Below, piece by piece: positions 1 through 10,340 of a stretch of 64,000 nt of DNA (its first letter is position 1; the number at the start of each line of letters is the position of its first letter). This DNA is from Ailanthus altissimus (lineage: Eukaryota; Streptophyta; Magnoliopsida; Sapindales; Simaroubaceae). The DNA is taken from contig OX327712.1 in the NCBI GenBank assembly GCA_946807835.1, positions 19,424,001 through 19,488,000 on the forward strand. Reading direction: 5' to 3'. The notes under the pieces are model-generated. The model did not search any database. It saw only the letters and a program-made list of their open reading frames with translations, and had not been told where the DNA came from. Made by a program: the position numbers and the translations under genes.

Positions 1-1387
1 TGAGATATTCTCTCCAGTTGTCAAGCACACATCTATTAGGATTTTGTTAGCTATGTGTGCAAACCTTGATTTACATCTAGAGCAAATGGATGTAAAGACA
101 GCTTTTCTACATGGCGAGCTTGAAGAAACAATATACATGGCACAGCCGCAAGGGTTCGAGGAGCCCGGTAAAGAAGATCATGCTTGTTTGCTAAAGAAGT
201 CATTATACGGGTTAAAGCAATCACCTAGACAGTAGTATAGGAGATTTGATGAGTTTATGATGGCTTGTGGTTTTAATAGGAGCAAGTATGATGGATGCGT
301 GTACTTCAAGAACATGAGTTGTGGTATGATGTATTTGCTTCTATACGTCGATGATATGTTGATCGCATGCAAGAATATAGAAGAAATACAAAAAGCTCAA
401 GAAGCAGTTAAGTGGCGAGTTTGAAATGAAGGATTTGGGAGCAGCGAAGAGAATTTTGGGTATGGACATTGTAAGGGAAAGAAGAGATGTTATCTTCTTG
501 TCCCAACAGCAATATATAGTCAAAATTCTGGAGAAGTTCGGTATGTCAAACACGAAGGCTGTCTCTACTCATTTGGCCATGCATTTCAGACTTTCAACAG
601 CACAGTCGCTGACATCCGAGGATGAGAAACTGCAGATGAGCAAAGTACCGTATGCAAGCGTTGTGGGGAGCATCATGTATGCAATGGTTTGCACAAGACC
701 AGACATAGCACAGGCTGTGAGTGTGGTGAGTAGATACATGGCGAATCCGGGTAAAGATCACTAGCTTGTAGTAAAGTGGATTCTGAGATATCTTAAGGGA
801 ACGTCGAATCACGGGTTGGTGTATAAGAGGGACGAGGACAGCAATGAAATGGTAAGAGGGTACGTAGACTCAGATTATGCAGGTGATCTTGACAAGAGAA
901 GATCGTTGACGAGCTGCGTATTCACAGTGTTTGGGTGTAGTGTGTGTTGGAGATCAGTTCTACAACATGTGGTTGCACTTTCTACCACAGAGGCAGAGTA
1001 CATAGCTGTTGGTGAAGCTATAAAGGAGGCCGTGTGGTTAAAAGGCATATGCGCGGAGATATTGGCTCATAAAGATGTAAACACCGATGTATACTGTGAC
1101 AGCCAGAGTGCCATACACCTAAGCAAGCATCAAGTGTTCTATGAGAAGTCGAATACATTGATGTGAGGCTCCATTACATTCGTAAGATTGTTCAAAGTGG
1201 TAAAGTTAGTCTGACAAAGATAGCGTCATCTAAAAACCCTGCTGATATGTTGACTAAGCCACTGCCCTCGGTTAAGTTCGTCCTATGCAAGGACTTAACC
1301 GGAGTCACTACTTTGTAAGGGTGACCGAAGATGCAGAAATGAGAGATCGATTTACTTTGTGAATGATTTTGAATCAAGGAGGGAATT
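1..1387 (+). mobile_element. Ty1/copia retrotransposon A, internal 3' part (reverse transcriptase and RNase H), degenerate
   Basis: This is the C-terminal half of a copia polyprotein, entering the window in mid reverse transcriptase. Visible copia motifs are LEQMDVKTAFLHGELEE (about 80-130), SLYGLKQSPRQ (about 200-232), the YVDD catalytic motif (about 343-354), MKDLGAAKRILGMDI (426 on), the PYASVVGSIMYAMVCTRPDIA block (about 647-710), and RNase H motifs VDSDYAGDLDKRRS and STTEAEYIA. It ends with a DMLTKPLP-type tail near 1240-1265. The frame is broken by a stop where the family has tryptophan (about 233), a frameshift near 400, a stop at 763 and another near 1164, so it cannot encode an active protein. 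A purine-rich tract at about 1376-1385 directly precedes the 3' LTR. The 5' part lies outside the window. It belongs to the same family as the minus-strand copy at 52966-57050. Confidence 0.93.
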
Positions 1388-2140
1388 TGTGAGAATATTG
1401 ATTAAAAATCATTGGAATATGATTTGGGGATCAAGCCAAGTGTGTAGGGTGCACACGGATCGAAGACGAATGCGAAAGGAGGCAAAAAATGAGAAGGCGC
1501 ACCATGCGACCAGCGCCGCGGTGACCAGGAGTGGGTGCCGCGGTGCCAGAACAGAACACTCAGCGCCGTAGTGCGCAGCAGAAGCACGCCAGCGCTGGAG
1601 CGACGAGATGCCAGCGCTGGACGCAGGAACTGTATCCCAAAATTAGGAAACTTTCTAATTTTGTCTCCCACTTGCTCTAGGACTCCCTAATACAACTCCC
1701 ACACGTATAGGGAATACCTATGACGTCCTAAGGCCTATATAAAGGCTATCAGTTAGCTTGTAAACACAACTTAGTGATCTTGACAACATTTGTGATCAAG
1801 TTAGTGAGATCTTTGTGATCTTAGAGAGATCTTGGTGATCAATAATAATCTTAGTGATTATTCTTAGTGGTTCTTTGTGAGAGAAAATCCCTAGAGAGAA
1901 AGAGAGAGTTTTCTTTATGATCTTTCTTATAATAGGCATACTTTGTGCTTGCCTTGTGATTCATAATAAGAGAAGAGTGTGATCTTGATCCGCTGTGAAC
2001 GTAGACAAATTGCCGAACCACATAATTCTTTGTGTGTTTTTCTTCTACCCTTTCTCTCTTTTATTTCTTAATAACTTATTCTACATTATTATATTACTTG
2101 GATGAATTGTTTAACTTATTTGTATACTTCCGCTTGAACA
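1388..2140 (+). repeat. 3' LTR of copia element A
   Basis: The repeat begins TGTGAGAATATT right after the polypurine tract and ends CTTGAACA, giving TG...CA termini over 753 bp. A GC-rich block at about 1505-1630 holds several CGCCGCGG/CAGCGCTGG units. A TATA-like TATATAAA lies near 1736-1743. Tandem-like GTGATCTT units follow at 1770-1860. The reverse complement of most of it recurs at 52966-53653. Its right end abuts ABCB coding sequence, so the element inserted into an ABCB exon. The exact right end is inferred from the TG...CA rule and the start of ABCB homology. Confidence 0.85.
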
Positions 2141-2685
2141 AGTAATAACGCCAAGATTATGAAAGCTAATTGCCAATTTGTTCTAAAAGCAATAACCAAG
2201 ACAGCAATTAGAGCTCCAATATTTTGAACAAGCAATCCAAGAGCATCTTCAACCATACTACGCATAGAAGCTGCATCTGTGGAAAGCCTTGAACCAAGTG
2301 CGCCACTAGAGTTCTCAGGTTCATCAAACCAACTTATTTCCATGTAAACTACTTTCTCAAAGCACATTGATCTTATTCGTCTTATGAACTTGCACCCTGC
2401 CACAGCAAAAAACAATACGACTTAAACGATGGCCCAATAAGCATGCTGAGGCTAGACATAAGTACATCAATGCCCAAAATATAAAATCTTTGCGGAGTTC
2501 ATGTGGTGGCTCAAAGTAAGTCTTTACTACACTGGAAAGTATGATTCCAAGAAAAGGTAATGTTATACCAGCAACCCCTGCAGCAACTGTGCCTAACAGT
2601 AATGCTGGGATCTCTGGCTTGTTAAGATAGACTAGGTGTTGAAGGGGCATTGATAGAGCTGGTTTCAATGGCTCTAAAAATAGTG
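2141..2685 (-). pseudogene. ABCB copy 1: exon 8 fragment (linker end and TMD2 start)
   Basis: The minus strand reads a linker end followed by [20 protein letters not shown], then [20 protein letters not shown] and [20 protein letters not shown], closely matching exon 8 of copy 2. A frameshift separates the two blocks near 2410-2420. Unlike copy 2, this copy keeps the conserved [10 protein letters not shown] block, which helps define the deletion in copy 2. Homology stops after LALL at about 2141, where the copia LTR begins. Confidence 0.92.
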
Positions 2686-3035
2686 CATTTTTAAAATTTT
2701 ATAATTATGTTTGCAAAATTATTAAAAATTGAATTAATAGACTTTATATACAATTCAAAATTTTTTATCATTATAAACATATCTAAATTAATATCATCAA
2801 ATATAAAAATTAAAATCAAATTATAATATTTTATAAAAATTTTGAACTAAAATATGGTCATGAGAAAATTCAATAATTCTTTTATTAATTCATATAATTA
2901 TACACACAAATATATTTGTATAAATTATACATAATAATTTCATTAACTCCATATATTTCATAATAATATATATGTAATAATATGTTTGACTATATTTTCT
3001 AACAATAATAAAATAAAAATAATACAGGTATTACA
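2686..3035. other. AT-rich non-coding spacer inside the ABCB pseudogene
   Basis: This is low-complexity AT-rich sequence replacing exons 6-7 and their introns. I see no coding potential and no recognisable repeat boundaries. Confidence 0.6.
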
Positions 3036-3334
3036 TCTCCTTTTTAATATCCTTTCTCCCCTATCAATTTCTCACCATACCATATGGCCAACCCATAACT
3101 GCTGTACAAAATAAAGTCAACAGTGCCAAATTCCAAACCAGCAGCCAAGCCTTCTTTCACTCCAGATTTGAATAAGTAGAGTGTCAACCGACATCCTTTG
3201 AATAATTTCTCCGGTGGTAGTTTCTGTATCAAAAAAGCCAATATCTTGCCTTAATATTGTCTTCAAATGCAAGCCTGTTATTCTTGCCGCTCTGCGGTAA
3301 TAATCCAGCATGTCACCTCTGGTAGGCAGCAAAG
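3036..3334 (-). pseudogene. ABCB copy 1: exon 3 fused to exon 5
   Basis: From 3334 downwards the minus strand matches exon 3 (VTCWIIT, then [18 protein letters not shown] and GEIIQRMS). It then passes directly into exon 5 sequence (SGVKEGLAAGLEFGT, then LAIWYGEKLI) at about 3166-3170, with no intron. A 7-bp deletion in the ERQAARIRG block shifts the frame. A stop follows GEKGY at about 3044. The junction shares CAA between both parents, typical of a microhomology deletion that removed the end of exon 3, exon 4 and the start of exon 5. The acceptor site and about 85 bp of intron 2 (to about 3420) are still recognisable. Confidence 0.9.
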
Positions 3335-3420
3335 ATAGATATCTTAGTACAAACTTTTAGGTGCAGATGTAAGTATTTATTTTTTTTTAATATGTGAATT
3401 AACAACTCTTGATTTCAGAA

Positions 3421-4920
3421 GTAGCTTCAAGCAGGCAGAGACCGGCACCTGCCCCGCTGGAATGAAAAATTCCCCCGCCTACCAATTAACTAAAATCAGC
3501 CTAATGCCCTTTTAAAACAAATATTCTCTGCCCGCATAAGTTCAATCTTTGCCTTCTTGTCCCGTTTAAAAATTCTTTTCAATTGTAATAATGCACATAT
3601 CATATGATAACCGAAATTTTATTTATAGTACTAGATTTTCTTTGCCTCTTCTTGAGGGAAAAAAAAGCTCGGGCTCCATCCTTGGGCATATAAAAACAAA
3701 ATGATGCAGCTAAGAAGCACAAGCAGAAAAAAATAGATCAACTTGTTGAATGTATGCTCTTGGTTAGGTAACATTCTAACGGACGAGGTTAGTCCAAAGG
3801 ATAAAAACATAGGATGAGTTAAAATCAATAAATAAACCACAATGAAATAAGGAGTTTTTTTTTTAAGCATGATATTGAAATTACAAGCCTATTATAAATA
3901 TTATGTTAAATTTAGTAATTTAAAATTAATGATAAGTTTTGATTTTGAGTTTGAGATTAATGAGAAGTCAATATGAGATTAAGAATACGTTAGATAGACG
4001 AGAAAAGAATGTCAGTGCCCAATTTCAAAAAATATTTGTTTTTAGATAGAATCGTGTCATAAATTATTTTTGTACTTCTACAATATGTGGACTTTTATTT
4101 TAATTAGAAATAAAGTTTTTAAGTACTTTGTAAATATTATGTAAAATTTTGTAATCTTTTAAAGTTCATTAAAGCATCAAAACATCAATAAAAAAGAGAA
4201 TAGAGAGTTTATATTACACTTAAGTACTTTAAGTGCACAAGATGGTGTGATATAGATTATTGAGAGCTCTAGGTTATTAGGTATTCTTTATAATCTCTTG
4301 TAGAAGTTCTTTATAAATAAAAAAATTGAATAAAAAAAGTTAAAATCTTAAGATCTACCGTAGACATATGTAATTATTGTCAAATCATATAAAATGCTTG
4401 TACTTTCTTTAGTATAAGTTTATCTCTTTAATTGTGTGGTCTTTGTTATTTTTTATTTCTTGTGAGTGAAAGACTTTTGCAAAAGTGTTTAGAATTTCTT
4501 AGAGTGCATACTAAAGCCCCAACATATTAAGCAAGTGAATCCTAATTCTAAGACAACAAAAATGACAAGTTGAATTAAATAAGACAAGTTTTAATAAAAT
4601 AAGAAAAGCAAAATAAACTCAATTAATATTTATTGTCTCCTAAACTTATTTTACATCACTAAATAATACAATTATTTTTTAATACATTTTGATGGCAAGA
4701 GTTGTTGATGTCCAATTTAAGAAAAGCAATATCAAGTATAAGAAAAATAATCACTTAAATATATAATCAAAAAAAAAAATTTAAGAATTAAATTAAATGT
4801 TATATTTAATTAGTGGAATAAGTTTTGAAAAATATCCCTTTATAATCTAGATCTTAAATTGTATCAAGACACTTAAAATAATTCTAAATTGGCTTAGTAA
4901 TTCAACAAAAATAAACTAAA
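3421..4920. other. AT-rich intergenic or intronic sequence
   Basis: No gene is supported. The open frame near 3631-3870 on the minus strand has no recognisable domain and looks fortuitous. I see no clear repeat boundaries. Confidence 0.5.
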
Positions 4921-4924
4921 AGAA

Positions 4925-5012
4925 ATTGAGAGGAAAGAGATTGAAATGACTTGAACCTACAAAAAGGTGCAAGTACAAGAAGTTAACCACTAGACCACTT
5001 CAACTTTCATGA
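4925..5012 (-). repeat. tRNA-derived SINE remnant
   Basis: On the minus strand the sequence has a Pol III A box TGGTCTAGTGG (4987-4997) and, about 30 bases on, a B box GGTTCAAGTC (4948-4957). The spacing and bases match a tRNA-derived SINE head. No tRNA cloverleaf with a CCA-ready acceptor stem is visible, so this is not a tRNA gene. The 3' body and tail extend to an unclear point below 4925. Confidence 0.65.
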
Positions 5013-5779
5013 AATTAAAAGTAATTGACATGAAAATATATATATATATATCATTATAATTAATTATAATGCAATTTTGTTCTTATGAGTCAAAGCAAAT
5101 TTTTTTTTTTTTGAATGTTACAAGGCAAAGAATTTGATTATGAGAGAAAATGAGTAGAGAATGGAAGTAAGAGGGAGAATTTTGCAGTGAAAAAAAAATC
5201 ATGAAGAGAAAAATAAAGAACTTATTAATTTGATTATGAATATGGGTAAAGAACAAAAATGAAACGTAAGTTCACTTGAGTGAGGTGATAAACTTAATAT
5301 AGTGATGCCTGAATTCGTGATAGACTTAGCATGTTTTTTTGTATAAGTTTCGGCCTAACCCAGCTTGTCAGTGGACTGGATTAGACCTAATTTTATAATC
5401 CGCCAGTTAAGTTTGACAATTAAAAATACTTTAAATAATAATATGAGTAGCGATAATTTCCTACTAAAAAATGTGTAACAATACTTCATTTTTATAATTT
5501 TATATAGTAGACTATTTGATTTTAAATTATTATTAATTAAATTATTATTTTTAATAATTTTGTGAAACCTTTATACTATATAAATTTTAATTTTTTTTCA
5601 TCTTAAATTCTTTGTTAAACTAAATTATAATTTTATATATTTATACAATATATAAAGTGATATTGCAATTAATACAATTGATCAAATTTATATTAATTTT
5701 TGTATTTATTTTTTTGTTTAAAATTTAGTCATTTTAGTTAATCAACTGACCAATTTATAACTTATTAAGTACTTGCAAA
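5013..5779. other. AT-rich intergenic sequence
   Basis: This is simple AT-rich DNA with a short (TA)n near 5038-5051 and a T run at 5100-5112. I see no gene. Confidence 0.5.
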
Positions 5780-6273
5780 AATTCTCTCAATTTTATTTTG
5801 GTTGCAATTATGGATCCCAGAAAAAATTTACAAGGGATGAAGACTTTAGTTAGTGTAATTTATACAGATTTGAGGAACTCATTTATCGAAAATGATGCTT
5901 TTAAAATGTTAAATGATCATTATTTTACATATGAAAATAAATATGATAACAAAATAATTTTTTCTTCAAATTACACTCCTATTAATAATGATTTGTCTTA
6001 GCAAATAATAGCTCAAAAAGGTAAGCAAAAGATTGATGGTAGTAGTTCTACACCTTATAAATTATCTAGGTATTTAGAAATTGATTTATCAAATACTTTT
6101 ACTATCTAAAAATTAAAATCATTTGACATTTTAAATTAGTAGAAACAACAAGAAAAACTTTTTCTTTACTTTCTATTATAGCACTTGATCTACTAACTCT
6201 TCTCAATTGTAATATCAGAGTTGGCATTTAATGTAGGTGGCAAGGTATTAGATGATCGAAGGAGTAGATGATC
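5780..6273 (+). pseudogene. hAT-family (Ac/Tam3-like) transposase remnant
   Basis: One plus-strand frame carries two hAT landmarks in the right order. The first is the VAIMDPRKNLQGMK block (5800-5841), corresponding to the MDPR.K region. The second, near 6118-6270, is the C-terminal dimerisation domain: SFDILN, two stops where the family has WW, KQQEKLF, and then SELAFNVGGKVLDDRRSR. About six in-frame stops interrupt it. The middle and N-terminal parts, with the BED zinc finger and most of the catalytic core, are absent. I found no terminal inverted repeats. It is a dead fragment, probably from a RICESLEEPER/DAYSLEEPER-like or other hAT element. Confidence 0.85.
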
Positions 6274-7214
6274 ACAATTGTTTGTCTCTCTCTTTTTCTT
6301 CTGCTGCTGCCTCCCCAATTACGCCATAATTTTGATTTCAATGAATCGAAAGTCGTTTGATCACAATCTTCGTCCTCTATCTCTTTCTTTCTTTCTTTCT
6401 TTTTTTTTGAATCTTATCTCAGAACGATAAGCTTTCTGTTGGAGGTACGTCATTAGTCAATTTATAGTAATGGTTTGGTTTGTTGGTGGAATTATGAATT
6501 GAAATTTTATTTTTAATTTAGTATTATTTAAATTATATCTTCTATCACATTCTATCATTATCTGATGACCTTTTAATTTTCCTTTTGTGCGTGTTTGTAT
6601 TTGAAATGCTGTAAATATTAGAATCATGGGCATGGAACATTTTAACAAATGATCTGCAGTAGCAATATATGAAACCCTAAAAGTTATTTTTATACGTAGT
6701 TGCAGGCTTGCTGTTACCATTTATCCATAATGTATTTATCTGTTGAAAACTAGTTCATCATGATATCATTTGTTATGTTCTTCATGTCTAATTTAATGTT
6801 CATTGTCAAGATCTTTATTATGTAATAGTAATATAGCTCAATCCATCAAGTTTATTAGTTTACTTGATGAAACAAAATAAGTTTCATGTCCACATTATTT
6901 TATTTTGATGGATGTGAATAAATTTTTATTTTACTATTTTTTTAAATTTTATTTATTAGTTTATGTATATATATTTTTTTTGATATTTTATTAAATTATT
7001 AATTTATTTAAATATTTTATTTTAATTCATTTAGTTTTTGTATAAATTATATTCTTACATATTAAGAGACTAAACCAAACTAAATTAATTTGGTATGATT
7101 TGATTCTAATACATAATTTAGTTTGATTTGATTTTAAGAAAACAAATATTTTTTAATATAATTTTGTTTTAAAAAAATATCGAGAACCAAATGGTACCGT
7201 ATCCACTCATACCT
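6274..7214. other. AT-rich sequence with pyrimidine tracts
   Basis: No gene is supported. A CTTT-rich microsatellite lies near 6380-6404. The rest is AT-rich without clear structure. Confidence 0.5.
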
Positions 7215-7318
7215 TTAATACATTAACTTTTTTTTTTATATAAGAAAGAGGGGAGAATCAAATCTAATACTTAAAAAATGCACTACAAGCCCTTAAACTA
7301 TTGAACCATTTTAAGTAA
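7215..7318 (-). repeat. tRNA-derived SINE remnant (first of a tandem pair)
   Basis: On the minus strand an A-box-like TGGTTCAATAG and a B-box-like GATTTGATTCT are followed by a TATATAAAAAAAAA tail. The copy is flanked by a TTAATATCTCAGTTTCT segment that recurs after the next SINE. Confidence 0.6.
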
Positions 7319-7386
7319 GTGCTTAATATCTCAGTTTCTAACGCCATTAAACATCTTAAGTAAGTGTTTATCTTTAATATCTCAAT

Positions 7387-7483
7387 TTCTGTTTTTTTTT
7401 TTATTACATGGGGGAGAGAATCAAACCTAAGACTTAAAAGGATGGACTGTAATCTCTTAAATCACCTGACCATCTTCAGCAAG
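7387..7483 (-). repeat. tRNA-derived SINE remnant (second of a tandem pair)
   Basis: On the minus strand an A-box-like TGGTCAGGTGATTTAAGAG is followed by a B box GGTTTGATTCTC and a CATGTAATAAAAAAAAAA tail. It is a better-preserved member of the family seen at 7215-7318. It lies in what was the intron 2 region of ABCB copy 1. Confidence 0.68.
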
Positions 7484-7520
7484 TGCTTAATATCTCAGTT
7501 TCTAATATTGTTTTGTCTTT

Positions 7521-7574
7521 CGAGAAATCCTGAAGACCAAACCCCACAGCGAAGCACACAAAGTCCAGACACAC
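7521..7574 (-). pseudogene. ABCB copy 1: exon 2, splice donor lost
   Basis: After a CTCAG acceptor the minus strand reads VCLDFVCFAVGFGLQDFS, matching exon 2 of copy 2 ([19 protein letters not shown]). The donor, GGTAAG in copy 2, is GAAAG here, so the exon could not be spliced normally. Confidence 0.88.
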
Positions 7575-7700
7575 CTGAGAAAATTTCCAGTAATGAAATT
7601 AATTGTAAAAGGAACGTCATACTTGTTCAGTTGTTCTTGAGCATATATCCATAAATGAATAACTGTAATTGTAAGATATGAAAGTTTCAGAATTATATAC

Positions 7701-8054
7701 GTTTGTGACTGCACGAACCACTTGTTCTTTAGAGTTGGCATTTTCTCCGAATGCACTTATTGAGTTTGCAAGGAGTATACATATTCCATTTCCAATTGCA
7801 GCAACTGTTCCCAAAGCCATTAATAGAATACCAGTGGAGTCGGCGAAGGAGAAAAGCTTGTAAAAGGGCAGTGATTTTGCGTTTCCTTGTTGTTTCCGAT
7901 GATCCTTTGTTTTGAATGAACTAGCTTCTTCTTTGTTGTCAACATTTCCAGGGATTTGCTGAAACTCTACCGAAGGAGAACGGCTTGTTGACCCTATATC
8001 GTTCTCTCTGTTTATTGTTCCATCCAAACTATTACTCGTCTCTTTATTGCTCAT
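7701..8054 (-). pseudogene. ABCB copy 1: exon 1 (N-terminus)
   Basis: The start [20 protein letters not shown] and the [20 protein letters not shown] segment match exon 1 of copy 2 almost residue for residue. An in-frame deletion of about 18 bp removes residues equivalent to SVPLMN in the first membrane segment. The donor is AAAC|GTATAT. The intron to exon 2 is only about 126 bp, against 1124 bp in copy 2. Confidence 0.92.
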
Positions 8055-8885
8055 GTTACCCTACAACGGTCAATCGTTATTTAATTTGCAGACATTGAGT
8101 ACAGTAAGAAATGGGTCGTCTATGAAGTTGAGGCATGGAAGAGGTCGGCTCTCCTTTCAAAAGTGATGTTCAGCATCCACCCACCATGAGAAAAAAAATA
8201 AAATAAACACACACACAAAATGAAGGATAAAGAAAAAGAAAAACTGGGTATGAGCTGACTCTTCTCTTACAAGTCAAATTCTGCTGAATTCATCGTTTCA
8301 AGTGGTATATGAACCTACTCATGTGCACTCTTTTTTAACATATCAACCTTTTAAAAATGAGTTCTACTCATGGAAGACACGTCTAGTAGAAGAAAGAATA
8401 GATCCATGACCAGTAATAGTGTAATATAAACAAGTGACGAGGAAGTATAGTTCTAATTAACCTTAACTAAAACCAAAAGAAAATAGAACAGGAAGGCAGA
8501 AGCAGGAAGTGAGATGTTTGCTCATCCAATTAATAAGTTGGCAGAAGAAATTAATTCACAAGCACATGAGATGAGAAAAAAGTTGTAAGAGCTCCAAGAG
8601 AAAATGAATCTCACCGGAGTTCAATATAAATGGCACTAAGATTCACTCCTAATTCTTTTGGCGTAGTGTGAATGAGCTCTCAGAATATTTCTCAAGCCTT
8701 TTTCTACGGCATTTGCTTCTCAAATCTAAGGTGTTTTTTATAAGCCTCCTGCCACCATTATTAATAATATTATTATTATTATTATCTTTTTTCTGGCTTT
8801 TTTTTAACGATTTAGTCACAATACATACTCTATTCATGACGTCATTTTCTTATAGTATGTGAATTATTAATTAATAATTAAAAAA
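8055..8885 (-). promoter_or_regulatory. 5' leader and promoter of ABCB copy 1
   Basis: The sequence matches the copy-2 region 29880-30345, including a CTCCG|GTGAG donor-like site that suggests a leader intron and a TATAAAA box at 8736-8742. Homology continues to about 8885 with the copy-2 block at 32250-32345, but without the 1.9 kb element that separates them there. Compared with copy 2 it has about 300 extra bases at about 8240-8540 bounded by TGG, so one copy gained or lost that piece. Confidence 0.75.
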
Positions 8886-8964
8886 ATAAGTCGCTGTCTT
8901 TTATTTTTTTTTAAAATACACCAACTTGAATGATAATTGAAATAATATCACATTATATATTAAT

Positions 8965-10340
8965 TGTGAAGTTTTGTGCTAATGTGTTATTCAAAATTTA
9001 TATGAATATTATATTTTTATATTTTATGTAATAAATAAATATTTCATTAAATAGTTAATTATTTTATTAAGGTAAGTTACTTGTAACATTTCGAATATTA
9101 TATTGATCTGAAAGCATTTAAATTAAGTTTAAAGAGTTAGAACCTTATCTTAGATGAGACAAAAACTTAAAAATATACTTGTAATGACATAATTGCAAAT
9201 AATTACAAGCGTTGTTAAAAAATATTATTGTGTAAATATGTTATCAAATTGTTTGTTCCTGATCTATTTTCACAGACGCAGGGTCTGTCAAGTGGAACTG
9301 TTTTATATAGATTAATGTATATTTATATCTGAATTGTTCAGATGATTAATCTTAGCAAACCATGAGCTTAGTGAAAACTTGTATAGATATATAGGTATTC
9401 AGTAAGAACTGAATACTGAACAAGACTTAATGAAAACCTCCAATAGATATCCTATAAATTCGTCAGTGAAGGGTCTTCTCGAGTTGAATAGTTATCGTGG
9501 TCCTTAAACCTGAGCACCACGGTAGACTTGTGAGTGATCCACCATATTTAGATTCCACATATGTCAGAGACCTTTCATGATCTGACCGCTAGGTGTTATT
9601 GGGTATGGTCCGATGCTCATAGAGTTCGGTGAGTGTAGATATGGGATTCATCAGCTCATATGTCTGAGTTAAATATCCAGATACTCTAAAATTGTATTCT
9701 AGGAAGTCTTATGGTCATAAGTACATATGTCAGAGACCTTTCATGGTCTAACCGTTAGGTGTTGCTGGGTATGGTCCGATGCTTATGAAGTTCGGCGAGT
9801 GTAAATATGGAATTCGCCAGCTCATATCGGTGAGTTAAATATCCAGATACTCTAAAGTTGTATTCTAGGAAGTCTTATGATCATAAGCATTTAACCTAGA
9901 AAAGAATTTCCTATAGTGTAAATAATATCATAAATGAATTTGCGTATATTGTTTATTGGAATACGAATCAAAGAGATAAGTTTATAGTTGAGCAATAGGG
10001 GACTTGACAGTGTTGATCTATGTCTCCACTCTTCCAGGATATTAATGATGAAGGGATTGTACGAATATAGATTAACCTCAACTTGTATGGTTTAACTTGC
10101 CATTTTGTATTATCTATAACGTGTGTGTGCGGGGCATTAGTTATGGACCTACAAAAATATTTTGTAAGAAAAAATGGGTGTGAACTTAAGGAGTCTCACT
10201 ATATGAAGTGTACTCCTTGAGCACATGGGTAATGCACCGGATCGAATTGTTCAATCCGAAAATTTTTCGAAAAATATGAATTTACTTCAGAGTCTCTCGA
10301 GTAGTAGTTAAGGTTCAGTAGTATATGGATCAAAATCCAA
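8965..10340 (+). repeat. Long copia LTR D (truncated or solo), with internal tandem duplication
   Basis: It begins TGTGAAGTTTTGTG and matches the minus-strand LTR at 18800-22595 along its length. It also matches parts of 51366-52326 and 61500-63591. The orientation is fixed by the 63.6 kb copy, whose LTR follows a copia polypurine tract. I recognise no primer site or coding region attached to it. The right boundary is uncertain: similarity to the other copies fades after about 10340. Confidence 0.75.
9557..9890 (+). repeat. Two-copy tandem duplication, 166-bp unit, inside LTR D
   Basis: ACATATGTCAGAGACCTTTC at 9557 recurs at 9723, followed in both units by the same GGTATGGTCCGATGC and TATTCTAGGAAGTCTTATG landmarks. 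The LTRs at 21.9 kb and 62.9 kb have this unit once. Confidence 0.88.

Larger units (their letters stand above)
2141..8054 (-). pseudogene. ABCB (MDR/P-glycoprotein) transporter pseudogene, copy 1
   Basis: This is a fragmented second copy of the ABCB gene at 22732-29879, on the same strand. ABCB proteins are ATP-driven membrane transporters; plant members of this type export auxin or other small molecules at the plasma membrane. Surviving parts, in gene order, are exon 1 (7701-8054), exon 2 (7521-7574), an exon 3/exon 5 fusion (about 3036-3334) and part of exon 8 with the start of TMD2 (2141-2685). Exons 4, 6 and 7, hence all of NBD1, are missing. Anything downstream of exon 8 would lie left of the window, beyond copia A. 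Lesions include a 7-bp deletion, in-frame stops, a lost splice donor, and the LTR cutting exon 8. Between the fragments lie AT-rich DNA, a hAT remnant and SINEs. No functional product is possible. Confidence 0.92.

Noticed and set aside
3631..3870. 79-codon minus-strand frame with a hydrophobic N-terminus
   Set aside because: It has no known domain and lies in decayed intronic or intergenic DNA of the ABCB pseudogene, and its composition is AT-driven.
4925..5012. Possible tRNA gene
   Set aside because: A and B boxes are present, but no proper cloverleaf or acceptor stem; it fits a SINE head better.
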